Source of the DNA: Immundisolibacter sp049322795
Lineage (GTDB): Bacteria; Pseudomonadota; Gammaproteobacteria; Immundisolibacterales; Immundisolibacteraceae
DNA: 64,000 nt
Assembly: GCA_049322795.1 (NCBI GenBank)
Contig: JBMOQH010000010.1
Location: 62,001-126,000, forward strand
Reading direction: 5' to 3'
Of this stretch, positions 28,092 through 35,347 are shown piece after piece; within the stretch, counting starts at the first letter, position 1; every line of letters begins with the position of its first letter. Under the pieces are notes generated by a model, which saw nothing but the letters and a program-made list of their open reading frames with translations, was not told where the DNA came from and did not search any database. The position numbers were made by a program, and so were the translations under genes.

Positions 28092-28239
28092 GCTGAAAAA
28101 TTCCTTCCGTGGAATTTTTCAGCTCGCCTCGTCGCGGTACACGCCCGCGACGGGCTCCGTGAATCAAGCACTTCGTGCTTGTCTCACGCCGGGGCATCCT
28201 GCCCCGGGACGGGAAGCGCTGAATAAATCAGCGCTTCCC
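28092..28239 (-). repeat. five-hairpin intergenic repeat, copy A
   Basis: Five perfect stem-loops follow one another. hp1 is GCTGAAAAATTCC/GGAATTTTTCAGC, 13 bp with a 6-nt loop (28092-28123). hp2 is GTCGCGG/CCGCGAC (28131-28151). hp3 is CAAGCAC/GTGCTTG (28165-28181). hp4 is CCGGGGCA/TGCCCCGG (28189-28207). hp5 is GGGAAGCGCTGA/TCAGCGCTTCCC, 12 bp with a 5-nt loop (28211-28239). The element fills the gap between the thioesterase stop and the peroxiredoxin start; hp5 ends 5 nt from the stop codon. Related copies lie at 62266, 63764 and 63921. Confidence 0.85.
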
Positions 28240-28244
28240 TGAAA

Positions 28245-28679
28245 CTACGCCTGGCGCGGGCCGAGCGTCATCACGGTGAGCCGTGAGATGCAACTGATTC
28301 TACCCGCGCCGTCTTCGATACGAATGTCCCAGATTTGCGTGGTCTTGCCGGTGTGCACCGGCCGCACGGTGGCGGTGACCTCGCCCTCGCTCACGCCGCG
28401 CAGGTGGTTGGCGTTCACTTCCAGACCGACATGGCGCAGGCCCTCGTGCCCGGCCAGCACGCCGGACGCCACCGAGCCGATGGTCTCGGCCAGCACCACG
28501 TTGGCGCCGCCGTGCAGGATGCCGGCCGGCTGGCGGGTGTGCTCGTTCACCGGCATGGTGGCCTTGAGGTAATCCGGCCCCACCTCGGTGAAGCGCACGC
28601 CAAGGTGCCAGGCCATGCTGCCGCCGATGCGCGGCGCGTTCAGTTGCTCCACCGTCAGGCCGGGACGCCAGATGCTCAT
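28245..28679 (-). CDS. PaaI-type hotdog-fold thioesterase (MenI/YdiI-like)
   Basis: This 144-aa hotdog-fold acyl-CoA thioesterase has the active-site motif PAGILHGGANVVLAETIGS, with the catalytic Glu. This matches 1,4-dihydroxy-2-naphthoyl-CoA hydrolase MenI and YdiI. The true substrate may be another aromatic or alicyclic acyl-CoA, given the acyl-CoA genes nearby. Its start overlaps the NRDE-gene stop by 4 nt. Confidence 0.87.
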   Translation of the reverse strand: MSIWRPGLTVEQLNAPRIGGSMAWHLGVRFTEVGPDYLKATMPVNEHTRQPAGILHGGANVVLAETIGSVASGVLAGHEGLRHVGLEVNANHLRGVSEGEVTATVRPVHTGKTTQIWDIRIEDGAGRISCISRLTVMTLGPRQA

Positions 28680-29449
28680 GTGTCGTGAACCCTCGTTGTT
28701 TGCAGCGTGAAGCGAAAATGCGCCTCGCCGCGATCGGGGGCGTGGCTGCGCTCGACGAATTCGGCGCGGCCGTTCACGCCCAGGCGCAGCACGCTCGAGC
28801 AGCGCGTGCCGTAACGCGGCGTTTCGATGAAGATGGCCGACAGCGCGCGCACCAGCGTGGCGTCCAGGCCGATGGCCGGATCACCGGCGGACTCGTGCGT
28901 GCGGCGGTCGTCGAGCAGCTCCAGCAGGTCGGCGGTGGCCGGCGCGCCGGCGGCGCACAGGGCGCTCATCCCTGCCTTGGCGATTTCCACCTTCGGCCAG
29001 GGCGTGTCGAGCAGGTCATTCGACAGACCGTAGATGCCCGGTTCGAGTCGACGCGGCGCGCCGCCGCGGTTGCTGTACCACCACAGCTCGTCACGGTCGC
29101 CGCACAGCAGGTTGAAGCCGGCGTAATCGGCGGCGCGGCCCGTCAGCCTGCGCAGGAACTCACCCGGCGGCGCCCCGCCGAGCAGGTAATCGCGCGGCAG
29201 CTCACCGCGCGAGCATGGCGGCGGCGCCACCCTGCGCGGTTCGCGGTAATTGGTCACTGCCGCGAAGCGGCCGTCCCGCGTGGCGCCCAGCCACGTGCCG
29301 CCGGCGAGCAAATCGCGCCCGGCCAGCAGCGGCGTCCCGGCCCAGAACGCGGCCGGCGCGGCCGGGCGCTCGTACAGCTCGTCGCGGTTGCCAGCCAGCA
29401 GCAGCGGCGTATCGGCCTGTACCCGCCAGGCCAGCACCAGCAGACACAT
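28676..29449 (-). CDS. NRDE family protein (TANGO2-like)
   Basis: This 257-aa protein carries the family name motif, LLAGNRDELYERP, and also GGTWLGATRDGRFAAVTNYR, GFNLLCGD and YGLSNDLLDTPWPK. The N-terminal MC places Cys2 where Ntn-hydrolase-like members have a nucleophile after Met removal. The eukaryotic relative TANGO2 has been linked to haem or lipid metabolism; the bacterial role is not settled. It overlaps the thioesterase gene and follows a methyltransferase gene by 3 nt. Confidence 0.85.
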   Translation of the reverse strand: MCLLVLAWRVQADTPLLLAGNRDELYERPAAPAAFWAGTPLLAGRDLLAGGTWLGATRDGRFAAVTNYREPRRVAPPPCSRGELPRDYLLGGAPPGEFLRRLTGRAADYAGFNLLCGDRDELWWYSNRGGAPRRLEPGIYGLSNDLLDTPWPKVEIAKAGMSALCAAGAPATADLLELLDDRRTHESAGDPAIGLDATLVRALSAIFIETPRYGTRCSSVLRLGVNGRAEFVERSHAPDRGEAHFRFTLQTTRVHDT

Positions 29450-29452
29450 GCG

Positions 29453-30058
29453 CTACAACCGCACCGCCAGCGCCACGCCGTCGTGCTCCGGGCTGTGGCC
29501 CGGCAGCAGGCACAGCAGGTTCACGCTGCGAAAGCGCGCGTCGGCCAGCAGCGCGGCGTTGAAGGGCTCGGCATCGGCAAAGCCGGTGTTGTCGACCACC
29601 AGCAGGCCGCCCGGGCGCAGCAGGCGGGCACAGTGGTCGAGCGTGAACAGGTAGTCTTCCTTGTCGATGTCGAGCAGGATCAGGTCGAACGCCGGGCCGA
29701 GCCCCATCAGCACCTCCCGTGCGGCGCCGATCAGCACGCGGGTCCGGACGCTCGATGCGGCCAGGTTCTGCCTCGCCGCGACGGCCCGGGCGGGATCCTG
29801 TTCGAGCGCCACGATCTCGCCCCCCGGCGCCATGCCGTCCGCCAGGTACAGCGCCGAGTAGCCGTTGCCGGCGCCAAGGTCCAGCGCCCGGCTCACACCG
29901 CCAAACTGCGCGAGCAGCGTCAGCAGCTGACCGAGCTGTGGACCCACGGTGGGGATGCCATCGGCGGTCGCGGCGATCGCCAGCTGCGTGAGTTCCGCGC
30001 GCTGCGGGCGGGTCTGCCGGCGAAAGTAGGCGTCGAGGTCGGGAATCATCTGTGGCAC
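29453..30058 (-). CDS. O-methyltransferase family protein (SAM-dependent)
   Basis: This 201-aa class I methyltransferase has the SAM-binding motif ALDLGAGNGYSALYLA. Motif II-like FDLILLDIDKEDY and LLRPGGLLVVDN follow. These are the marks of the catechol/caffeoyl-CoA O-methyltransferase-like family 3. The acceptor is unknown. It is the first gene of a coupled methyltransferase-NRDE-thioesterase trio on the minus strand. Confidence 0.83.
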   Translation of the reverse strand: MPQMIPDLDAYFRRQTRPQRAELTQLAIAATADGIPTVGPQLGQLLTLLAQFGGVSRALDLGAGNGYSALYLADGMAPGGEIVALEQDPARAVAARQNLAASSVRTRVLIGAAREVLMGLGPAFDLILLDIDKEDYLFTLDHCARLLRPGGLLVVDNTGFADAEPFNAALLADARFRSVNLLCLLPGHSPEHDGVALAVRL

Positions 30059-30171
30059 GGGCTTCTCCGGGGCGGTGGCAGGCCGTCGGCGCGGGCGCTG
30101 CCCGCCAGCCGGCCGCCTATGATGCCCGACCGCCGACGCCCCACCCTTCGGTTGGCTTCAGGCGATTCGCA

Positions 30172-30774
30172 TCAGGCCGCCGGCTGCAAGGCGCGCGCAG
30201 CGACTTCGGCGCGGGCGAAGGCGAGCGTGGCGGGAAACAACCCGGCGAAATCCTCGCCCAAGCCCGCATCCACCACTTGCAGCAGCCCAAACAGCTCGGC
30301 CAGCGGGTTCGGCCGCCGCGCGCGGGTCGCCATCCGCGCGAGCACATCCTCGATCACGCCGGGATCGCCATAGCCGACCAACAGGTCGCGCTCGGCCATG
30401 AAATCGGCAAACCGCACCAGCGTCGCCGGCAGCCGGCCACGCTCGCCGTCGAGCGTGGCATACACGGACGCCGCGAACTGCGCCAGCGGCCGCTGGCTGT
30501 GGCGCGCCCAATCGCGGGCCAGCAGGTGGTCGTAATAGACATCGAGCGCCACGCGCGCCCAGCGGCGGCGGTCGGCCGGCAGGCGTGCCACGCTGCGCGC
30601 CGAGGCGGCATGGCGGTCGACGAAGCCATCGATGCGCCGGTGCAGCCGCACGCCGTCGCGCCAGGCGGCCGGCCAATGCGCCGGCAGCGTTCCGCGCACG
30701 TGGTCGCCCAGCAGGTTGCCGACCAGCGAGCAACCCGCCTGCTGCGCGAGCAGGGCATGGGCGAGAACATTCAC
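30172..30774 (-). CDS. acpH: acyl carrier protein phosphodiesterase family protein
   Basis: This 200-aa HD-like hydrolase would remove the 4'-phosphopantetheine arm from holo-ACP. The alignment by eye to E. coli AcpH is good: NVLAHALLAQ at the start, LVGNLLGDHVRG, and GVRLHRRIDGFVDRH holding conserved His and Asp. ALDVYYDHLLARDW follows. The GTG at 30774 gives the conserved N-terminus; an ATG slightly downstream is in another frame. The divergent fnr gene starts 243 bp away, and nothing else was recognised in that gap. Confidence 0.82.
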   Translation of the reverse strand: MNVLAHALLAQQAGCSLVGNLLGDHVRGTLPAHWPAAWRDGVRLHRRIDGFVDRHAASARSVARLPADRRRWARVALDVYYDHLLARDWARHSQRPLAQFAASVYATLDGERGRLPATLVRFADFMAERDLLVGYGDPGVIEDVLARMATRARRPNPLAELFGLLQVVDAGLGEDFAGLFPATLAFARAEVAARALQPAA

Positions 30775-31017
30775 GGTCGGCGCGACGGGGCTGGGAGCGG
30801 GCGTGGAATTATGCGCCCGGGGCCCGGGTGCCGCGCCCGCCAGTCGCCGCAAGAAAAGGCCGGCAAGAACCCCATCCAGCGGATTATTCGGCGCGCTGCG
30901 GCGCGATACACGTCCGCAATGCGCATCGTGAATCGGGAACCTGCGCCCCGGACGCATGCCGGGGCTGCCCGGCGTGCGCGATACTTTGCGCGTTCCTTGT
31001 GCCACCGGGCTCCAACC

Positions 31018-31773
31018 GTGAACGAGACGTCATTCTCCCTGCGCAACATGCAGCGCGCCTGCCGCACCTGCAGCCTGCACGAGCTGTGCCTGCCGCTGGG
31101 CGTCAGCGAGACCGATATCGAGCTGCTGGAGAAGATCGTCCACCGCTCGCGCCCGCTGCCCCGCGGCAAGTACCTGTTCCGCGAAGGCGACCCGTTCACG
31201 TCCATCTTCGTGGCCCGCTCCGGCGCCGTTAAGAGCTTCACCGTGGCGCCGGACGGCAGCGAGCAGATCATCGGCTTTCACCTGCCGGGCGAGTTGCTGG
31301 GCCTGGATGGACTGACCGAGGGCGTGCACGCCGCCAGCGCCCGCACGCTGGAGACGGTGAGCGTGTGCGAGGTACCGTTCGAGCGCCTGGAGGAAGCGGC
31401 CCGCCACATCCCGGCCCTGCAGCACCAGTTGCTGCGCCTGATGAGCCGCGAGATCACCAAGCGCGAGGAGCAGCTCCTGTCGCTCGGCAAGCAGTCACCC
31501 GAGCGGCGCCTGGCGGTGCTGCTGCTGAGCCTGTCGGTGCGCTTTCAGCAGCGCGGCTACTCGGCCACGCGCTTCGTGCTGCCCATGGCGCGTATCGACA
31601 TCGCCAACTTCCTCGGCCTTGCGGCGGAAACCGTCAGCCGCCTGCTGCGCCGGCTGCAGGACACCAGCGTGCTGGCCCTCGACGGCCGCGCGGTGGAGAT
31701 CCTGGACCTGGCGGAGCTGCACAACCTGGCGGGAGCGCAGTTCGAACCGCAAGCGCGCGACGGCTGCGCCTGA
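31018..31773 (+). CDS. fnr: FNR-type oxygen-responsive transcriptional regulator
   Basis: This 251-aa Crp/Fnr regulator keeps all four cluster ligands of E. coli FNR: C15, C18, C24 (ACRTCSLHELC) and C117 (TVSVCEVPFE). It should therefore carry an oxygen-labile 4Fe-4S cluster. The cyclic-nucleotide-fold domain spans about residues 35-150. The recognition helix contains ETVSRLLRR, whose Glu, Ser and Arg match those that read the TTGAT-N4-ATCAA site. The start is GTG at 31018. The protein implies anaerobic or microaerobic respiration. No convincing FNR box was seen in the nearby intergenic regions. Confidence 0.93.
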   Translation: MNETSFSLRNMQRACRTCSLHELCLPLGVSETDIELLEKIVHRSRPLPRGKYLFREGDPFTSIFVARSGAVKSFTVAPDGSEQIIGFHLPGELLGLDGLTEGVHAASARTLETVSVCEVPFERLEEAARHIPALQHQLLRLMSREITKREEQLLSLGKQSPERRLAVLLLSLSVRFQQRGYSATRFVLPMARIDIANFLGLAAETVSRLLRRLQDTSVLALDGRAVEILDLAELHNLAGAQFEPQARDGCA

Positions 31774-31851
31774 CCGCCGCGCCCAACCGGGCTATGACAA
31801 CGCCGATCCGGCGCCGATAACGGAACACCGTCCGTCAGCCGGAGCCGCGCC

Positions 31852-32952
31852 GTGAGCGATCCGTTTATCGCCGAACAGATACTCGACCTTGCCCGCTGGG
31901 CGCCAAGCGGCGACAACACCCAGCCGTGGCGGTTTCGTATCGAGGCCCCCGACCACATCGTGGTCCTGGGCCACGACACCCGCGACCACTGCGTGTACGA
32001 CCTGCGCGGCGAGGCCAGCCGGCTGGCGCACGGCGCGTTGCTGGAGTGCATGGCGCTGGCGGCGAGCCGGCACGGCCTGCGGGCCGACATCACGGCGCGC
32101 GCCGACTGCCCGGACCCGGCGCCGACCTATGACGTGCGCCTGGTGCCGGATCCGGCCGTCGTCCCGGACCCGCTGGCGGACTGCATCGAGCGGCGCACCG
32201 TGCAGCGGCGGCCGATGTCGCGCCGGCCGCTAAGCGCCGACCAGCAGCGGGCGTTGGAGGCGTGTCTCGCGCCCGGTTACGCGGTGCGCTGGCTCGCCGG
32301 CGCCGAGCGGTGGCGCATGGCGCGCCTGCTGTTCGACAACGGACGCCTGCGCCTGCGCCTGCCGGAAGGCTTTCCGCTGCACCGCGACATCATCGAATGG
32401 GGCGCGCGTTACAGCGAGGACCGCATCCCCGAGCAGGCCGTGGGTTTCGATCCGCTTACCGCGCGCGTGTCGCGCTGGGCGCTGCGCAGCTGGGGACGGC
32501 TGTCGTTTTTGAACCGCTACCTCGGCGGCACGCTGCTGCCCGCCCTGCAGCTCGATTTTCTGCCGGGCTTGGCCTGCGCCGCGCACGCGGTGCTGCTGGC
32601 GCCCCGGGCGCCGCAGACGGCGGACGATTTCGTCGCAGCCGGCCGGCAGCTGATGCGCCTGTGGCTCACGGCCACAAAGCAGGGGCTGCACCTGCAGCCG
32701 GAAATGACGCCGCTGATCTTTGCCCGCTACCTGCGGCAGGGCGTGCCCTTCACGCGGGAGCAAACCCTGCGGGGCCGTGCGGGGCGCGTGACGCAGGCGC
32801 TCGAAACGCGGATCGGCGCCCGGGATGCGGAACGGGCCGTGTTCATGGGCCGGGTCGGCGCCGGCACCACGCCGCGGGCGCGATCCTTGCGGTTGCCCTT
32901 GGGGAGGCTGCTGGGCTCAACCGGAGTCGATGCGGACCTGCGGATAAAGTGA
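31852..32952 (+). CDS. Acg/MoeY-like nitroreductase-fold protein
   Basis: This 366-aa protein begins with the nitroreductase-family block ARWAPSGDNTQPWRF. It then carries the two-lobed pattern of the Acg group, in which an FMN-binding fold is degenerate or modified. GRQLMRLWLTATKQGLHLQP is the conserved late helix. MoeY of Mycobacterium tuberculosis joins such a domain to a ThiF/E1-like domain; here the ThiF-like protein is a separate gene at 40226. The start is GTG at 31852 with GGAG upstream. It may work with the acyltransferase-ThiF operon, which is inference from neighbourhood. Confidence 0.75.
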   Translation: MSDPFIAEQILDLARWAPSGDNTQPWRFRIEAPDHIVVLGHDTRDHCVYDLRGEASRLAHGALLECMALAASRHGLRADITARADCPDPAPTYDVRLVPDPAVVPDPLADCIERRTVQRRPMSRRPLSADQQRALEACLAPGYAVRWLAGAERWRMARLLFDNGRLRLRLPEGFPLHRDIIEWGARYSEDRIPEQAVGFDPLTARVSRWALRSWGRLSFLNRYLGGTLLPALQLDFLPGLACAAHAVLLAPRAPQTADDFVAAGRQLMRLWLTATKQGLHLQPEMTPLIFARYLRQGVPFTREQTLRGRAGRVTQALETRIGARDAERAVFMGRVGAGTTPRARSLRLPLGRLLGSTGVDADLRIK

Positions 32953-33259
32953 TTTGTCAGCGTTTTTTACAATCTCTAACTTTCTGTTCGAATTGAGGTT
33001 TTTGTCATTTCATAGGCCTATCCGACTGGCTGGCTGGGCCGTCGGCGGGCCGATCTGTCAGATTTTTTTACAACGCCAGCCCTGAAAGGCTCGCGGATGC
33101 CTTGCCTGGCGCTTGATAAAAAAATAAATAACTGTTCTAAATTATAAAAATTAAAAAATACCGCTCTTGGCACGAATGGTGATTAATCTCGGCTGAAAGC
33201 GCGATCTCGCGACCCCGGCCGAAGCCGACCGGCCCCGATCGAAACCCAGGAGCGATGCA
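32953..33259 (+). promoter_or_regulatory. AT-rich upstream region of the PEP-CTERM gene with a repeated motif
   Basis: This 307-bp gap is markedly AT-rich compared with its surroundings. Two near-identical elements, TGTCAGCGTTTTTTACA (from 32955) and TGTCAGATTTTTTTACA (from 33056), lie 101 bp apart in the same orientation. Each begins TGT and ends ACA. Further down, TTGGCACG at 33166-33173 resembles a sigma-54 -24 element, but the -12 element is imperfect (GA instead of GC). The pair could be enhancer sites for a regulator of PEP-CTERM genes. A ribosome-binding site AGGAGC precedes the ATG at 33260. Confidence 0.55.
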
Positions 33260-34180
33260 ATGAACAGGTTCAAACAAGGCTTGGCAGCGGTGGCGGCGAT
33301 CGGCGCCCTTTCCATGGCGGGGACGGCCAATGCGGCATTTCTGCTGAACGACTGGCAGATCGATTTCGGAGTCATCGTTCCCGGCGCGGATCCGGTCGGT
33401 GGCACCAGTGCAATCTCCGGCATCGATTTCATCGGTTTCAACGACTCGCCCCTCAACGTGACCTGGAACGACTCGGACGGGACGACCGGCTGGTCCATCG
33501 GCGACACCTACACCGTGCTCACCCGGGGCTTTGCCAGCGGCTTTGGGGACTCTGTGTCGGGTGCCGTGCCGGCTCCCCTCCTCAATGTCAATGGCACATT
33601 TGCCGGGCTCCGTGGCTACGAGCTCACCTACGATGCCAGTCTGACGATCCAGATCACCGGTGGCACTGCCGCCACGCCAATCTGGACGCACGTCGCCAAC
33701 CCGGCTGACTTTCTTACGTTCTATATCGACGACCTGAGCGACGGCGGCAAGGCGACGCCCGGCACCGGCGCCGGTTACACCGACGGCGTGAAAGTGCTCA
33801 CGTTCACCTCGGTCGCAGGCGATGGCGGTTCGGCCAACGTCGCCGGCACGCTCGACGGGTCGGACGACGCGAGCTTCGTACTGACCGACGTGTGGGTGCC
33901 CGGCGTGTTCAAGACGCTGGCTGGCGAGGAACTGGCACCGGGTCTGATGATCGGCCTGGTGGACTCCAACTTCGACCTCGACAGCGACAACGACGGGGTG
34001 CTCAACGAGACGCGCGGCGGCTTCGGGTGCACGACGACCAACCAGAGTGTGTTCTTCTTCTGCGGCGTCGAGGACGGCACCTTCCGCTTGGCGACGGCTG
34101 TCCCCGCCCCGGCCACGCTGGGCCTGCTCGGCGCGGGCCTGCTGGGCTTGGCCGCCATGGGCCGGCGGCGCAAGGCCTGA
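33260..34180 (+). CDS. PEP-CTERM sorting domain-containing secreted protein
   Basis: This 306-aa exported protein has a signal peptide (1-25, cleavage after TANA). Its middle part is acidic, Thr/Gly-rich and of low recognisability. The C-terminus has the exosortase sorting signal: VPAPATLGLLGAGLLGLAAM followed by GRRRKA. The usual Pro-Glu-Pro is Pro-Ala-Pro here. The exosortase would cut near this motif and hold or release the protein at the surface. No exosortase gene is in the window, so it must be elsewhere. It is a monocistronic unit closed by a terminator. Confidence 0.85.
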   Translation: MNRFKQGLAAVAAIGALSMAGTANAAFLLNDWQIDFGVIVPGADPVGGTSAISGIDFIGFNDSPLNVTWNDSDGTTGWSIGDTYTVLTRGFASGFGDSVSGAVPAPLLNVNGTFAGLRGYELTYDASLTIQITGGTAATPIWTHVANPADFLTFYIDDLSDGGKATPGTGAGYTDGVKVLTFTSVAGDGGSANVAGTLDGSDDASFVLTDVWVPGVFKTLAGEELAPGLMIGLVDSNFDLDSDNDGVLNETRGGFGCTTTNQSVFFFCGVEDGTFRLATAVPAPATLGLLGAGLLGLAAMGRRRKA

Positions 34181-34206
34181 GAACGAACCGACACCCGCTT
34201 CGGTGA

Positions 34207-34236
34207 AGAAAAGCCCGCGCAAGCGGGCTTTTTTTT
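34207..34236 (+). terminator. rho-independent terminator after the PEP-CTERM gene
   Basis: AAAAGCCCGC-GCAA-GCGGGCTTTT followed by further T residues forms a 10-bp stem and a U-tract, starting about 28 nt past the stop. Confidence 0.92.
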
Positions 34237-34456
34237 GTCCGCTCGCCGCTCAGGGACTGAGTGGCCAGGATCGCGCGCTGCCGGCCTCACGTTGCTTGTC
34301 GGTCGTCGCGTTGGCAGCTCACTGCCCGGCTGCGTTTCAATAAGGGCCGCTGGGAAGGTCAAGTCGCGGCCGGGTAGCGCCGATACGGGCATGATGCATG
34401 CCTATCCGGTACCAGACCGGCCCGTGGCGTGGACACGGATGATCGGGGGCTCGCGT

Positions 34457-35341
34457 ATGCCAAGCAGTGCGGTGCTGAAACAGGTTCTGACGGAGCTGGT
34501 TGCCGTGCGCGACGCCCCGCGCGTGCCCGAGCCGAACCTGGTGATGGATGACCCGGCCCAGGTGGTCGCCTTTCGCGAGGCCGGGCTCGAAAACGGCGTG
34601 ATGGCGCCGGTGTATCTGTTCCACGCCGCCAACGTGTCGTCCGTGGTGCGCCCCGGGGAAACGGTGCTCGACCTCGGCTGCGGGCCGGCCAACCAGCTCG
34701 CCATGATCGCCCGCCTGAACCCGGACACGCGCTTCGTCGGTCTGGACCTGTCCGACGAGATGCTGGGCTTCGCCAGCGAGCGCGTCGAGCTGGACGGGTT
34801 GTCCAACGTGACGCTGCTGCGGCAGGACATCACGCGTCTGGAGGCCTTCGCCGACGCCAGCGTGGACGCGGTGTACTCGACCGTGGTGCTGCACCAGTTG
34901 CCGGATGTGGCGGCGTTCGAGGCGGTGTTCAGGCAGGTGGCGCGGGTGCTGCGGCCGGGCGGTGGTCTGTATCTGGTCGATTTCGCGCACTTGAAGACCG
35001 AGCGCGTGATCCGCTACTTTGCCCATCAGTACGCGGATCGCCAGCCGGAGCTGTTCACCCGCGACTACCACAACTCGCTGCGGGCGGCCTTTGACCTGGC
35101 GGACTGGCGGCGCGCGCACGCAGCGCACCTGAGCGGCTTTGGACGCTGTCGCCGCATGGTGCCGCTGCCGTACATGGTGTGCGTCAAGAGCGCGATCCGG
35201 CAGCAACTGAACACAAGCACGCGCCAGCAGCTGAAGGCGCTTTTCGACCGGCTGCCGTCCTGGCACAAGGCCGACTATCGCGACCTCGATCTGCTGTTCC
35301 GGCTGGGTGGGCTCAAGGTGGGCTGGTCGCCCAAGGATTAG
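34457..35341 (+). CDS. class I SAM-dependent methyltransferase
   Basis: This protein of 294 aa (from ATG 34457) has a SAM-binding core: VLDLGCGPANQLAMIA, then RFVGLDLSDEML, SVDAVYSTVVLHQLP and RVLRPGGGLYLVD. The C-terminal third is basic and of unknown role. Earlier in-frame ATGs (34439 and before) exist, but that part is not conserved-looking. It converges with the MMPL operon with only 6 bp between the stops. A role in modifying the product of that operon is possible but unproven. Confidence 0.8.
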   Translation: MPSSAVLKQVLTELVAVRDAPRVPEPNLVMDDPAQVVAFREAGLENGVMAPVYLFHAANVSSVVRPGETVLDLGCGPANQLAMIARLNPDTRFVGLDLSDEMLGFASERVELDGLSNVTLLRQDITRLEAFADASVDAVYSTVVLHQLPDVAAFEAVFRQVARVLRPGGGLYLVDFAHLKTERVIRYFAHQYADRQPELFTRDYHNSLRAAFDLADWRRAHAAHLSGFGRCRRMVPLPYMVCVKSAIRQQLNTSTRQQLKALFDRLPSWHKADYRDLDLLFRLGGLKVGWSPKD

Positions 35342-35347
35342 CCGGGC

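Noticed and set aside
28092..28239. Ordinary rho-independent terminators
   Set aside because: The hairpins are multiple and consecutive, lack T-runs on the transcribed side, and occur as a conserved set in several places.
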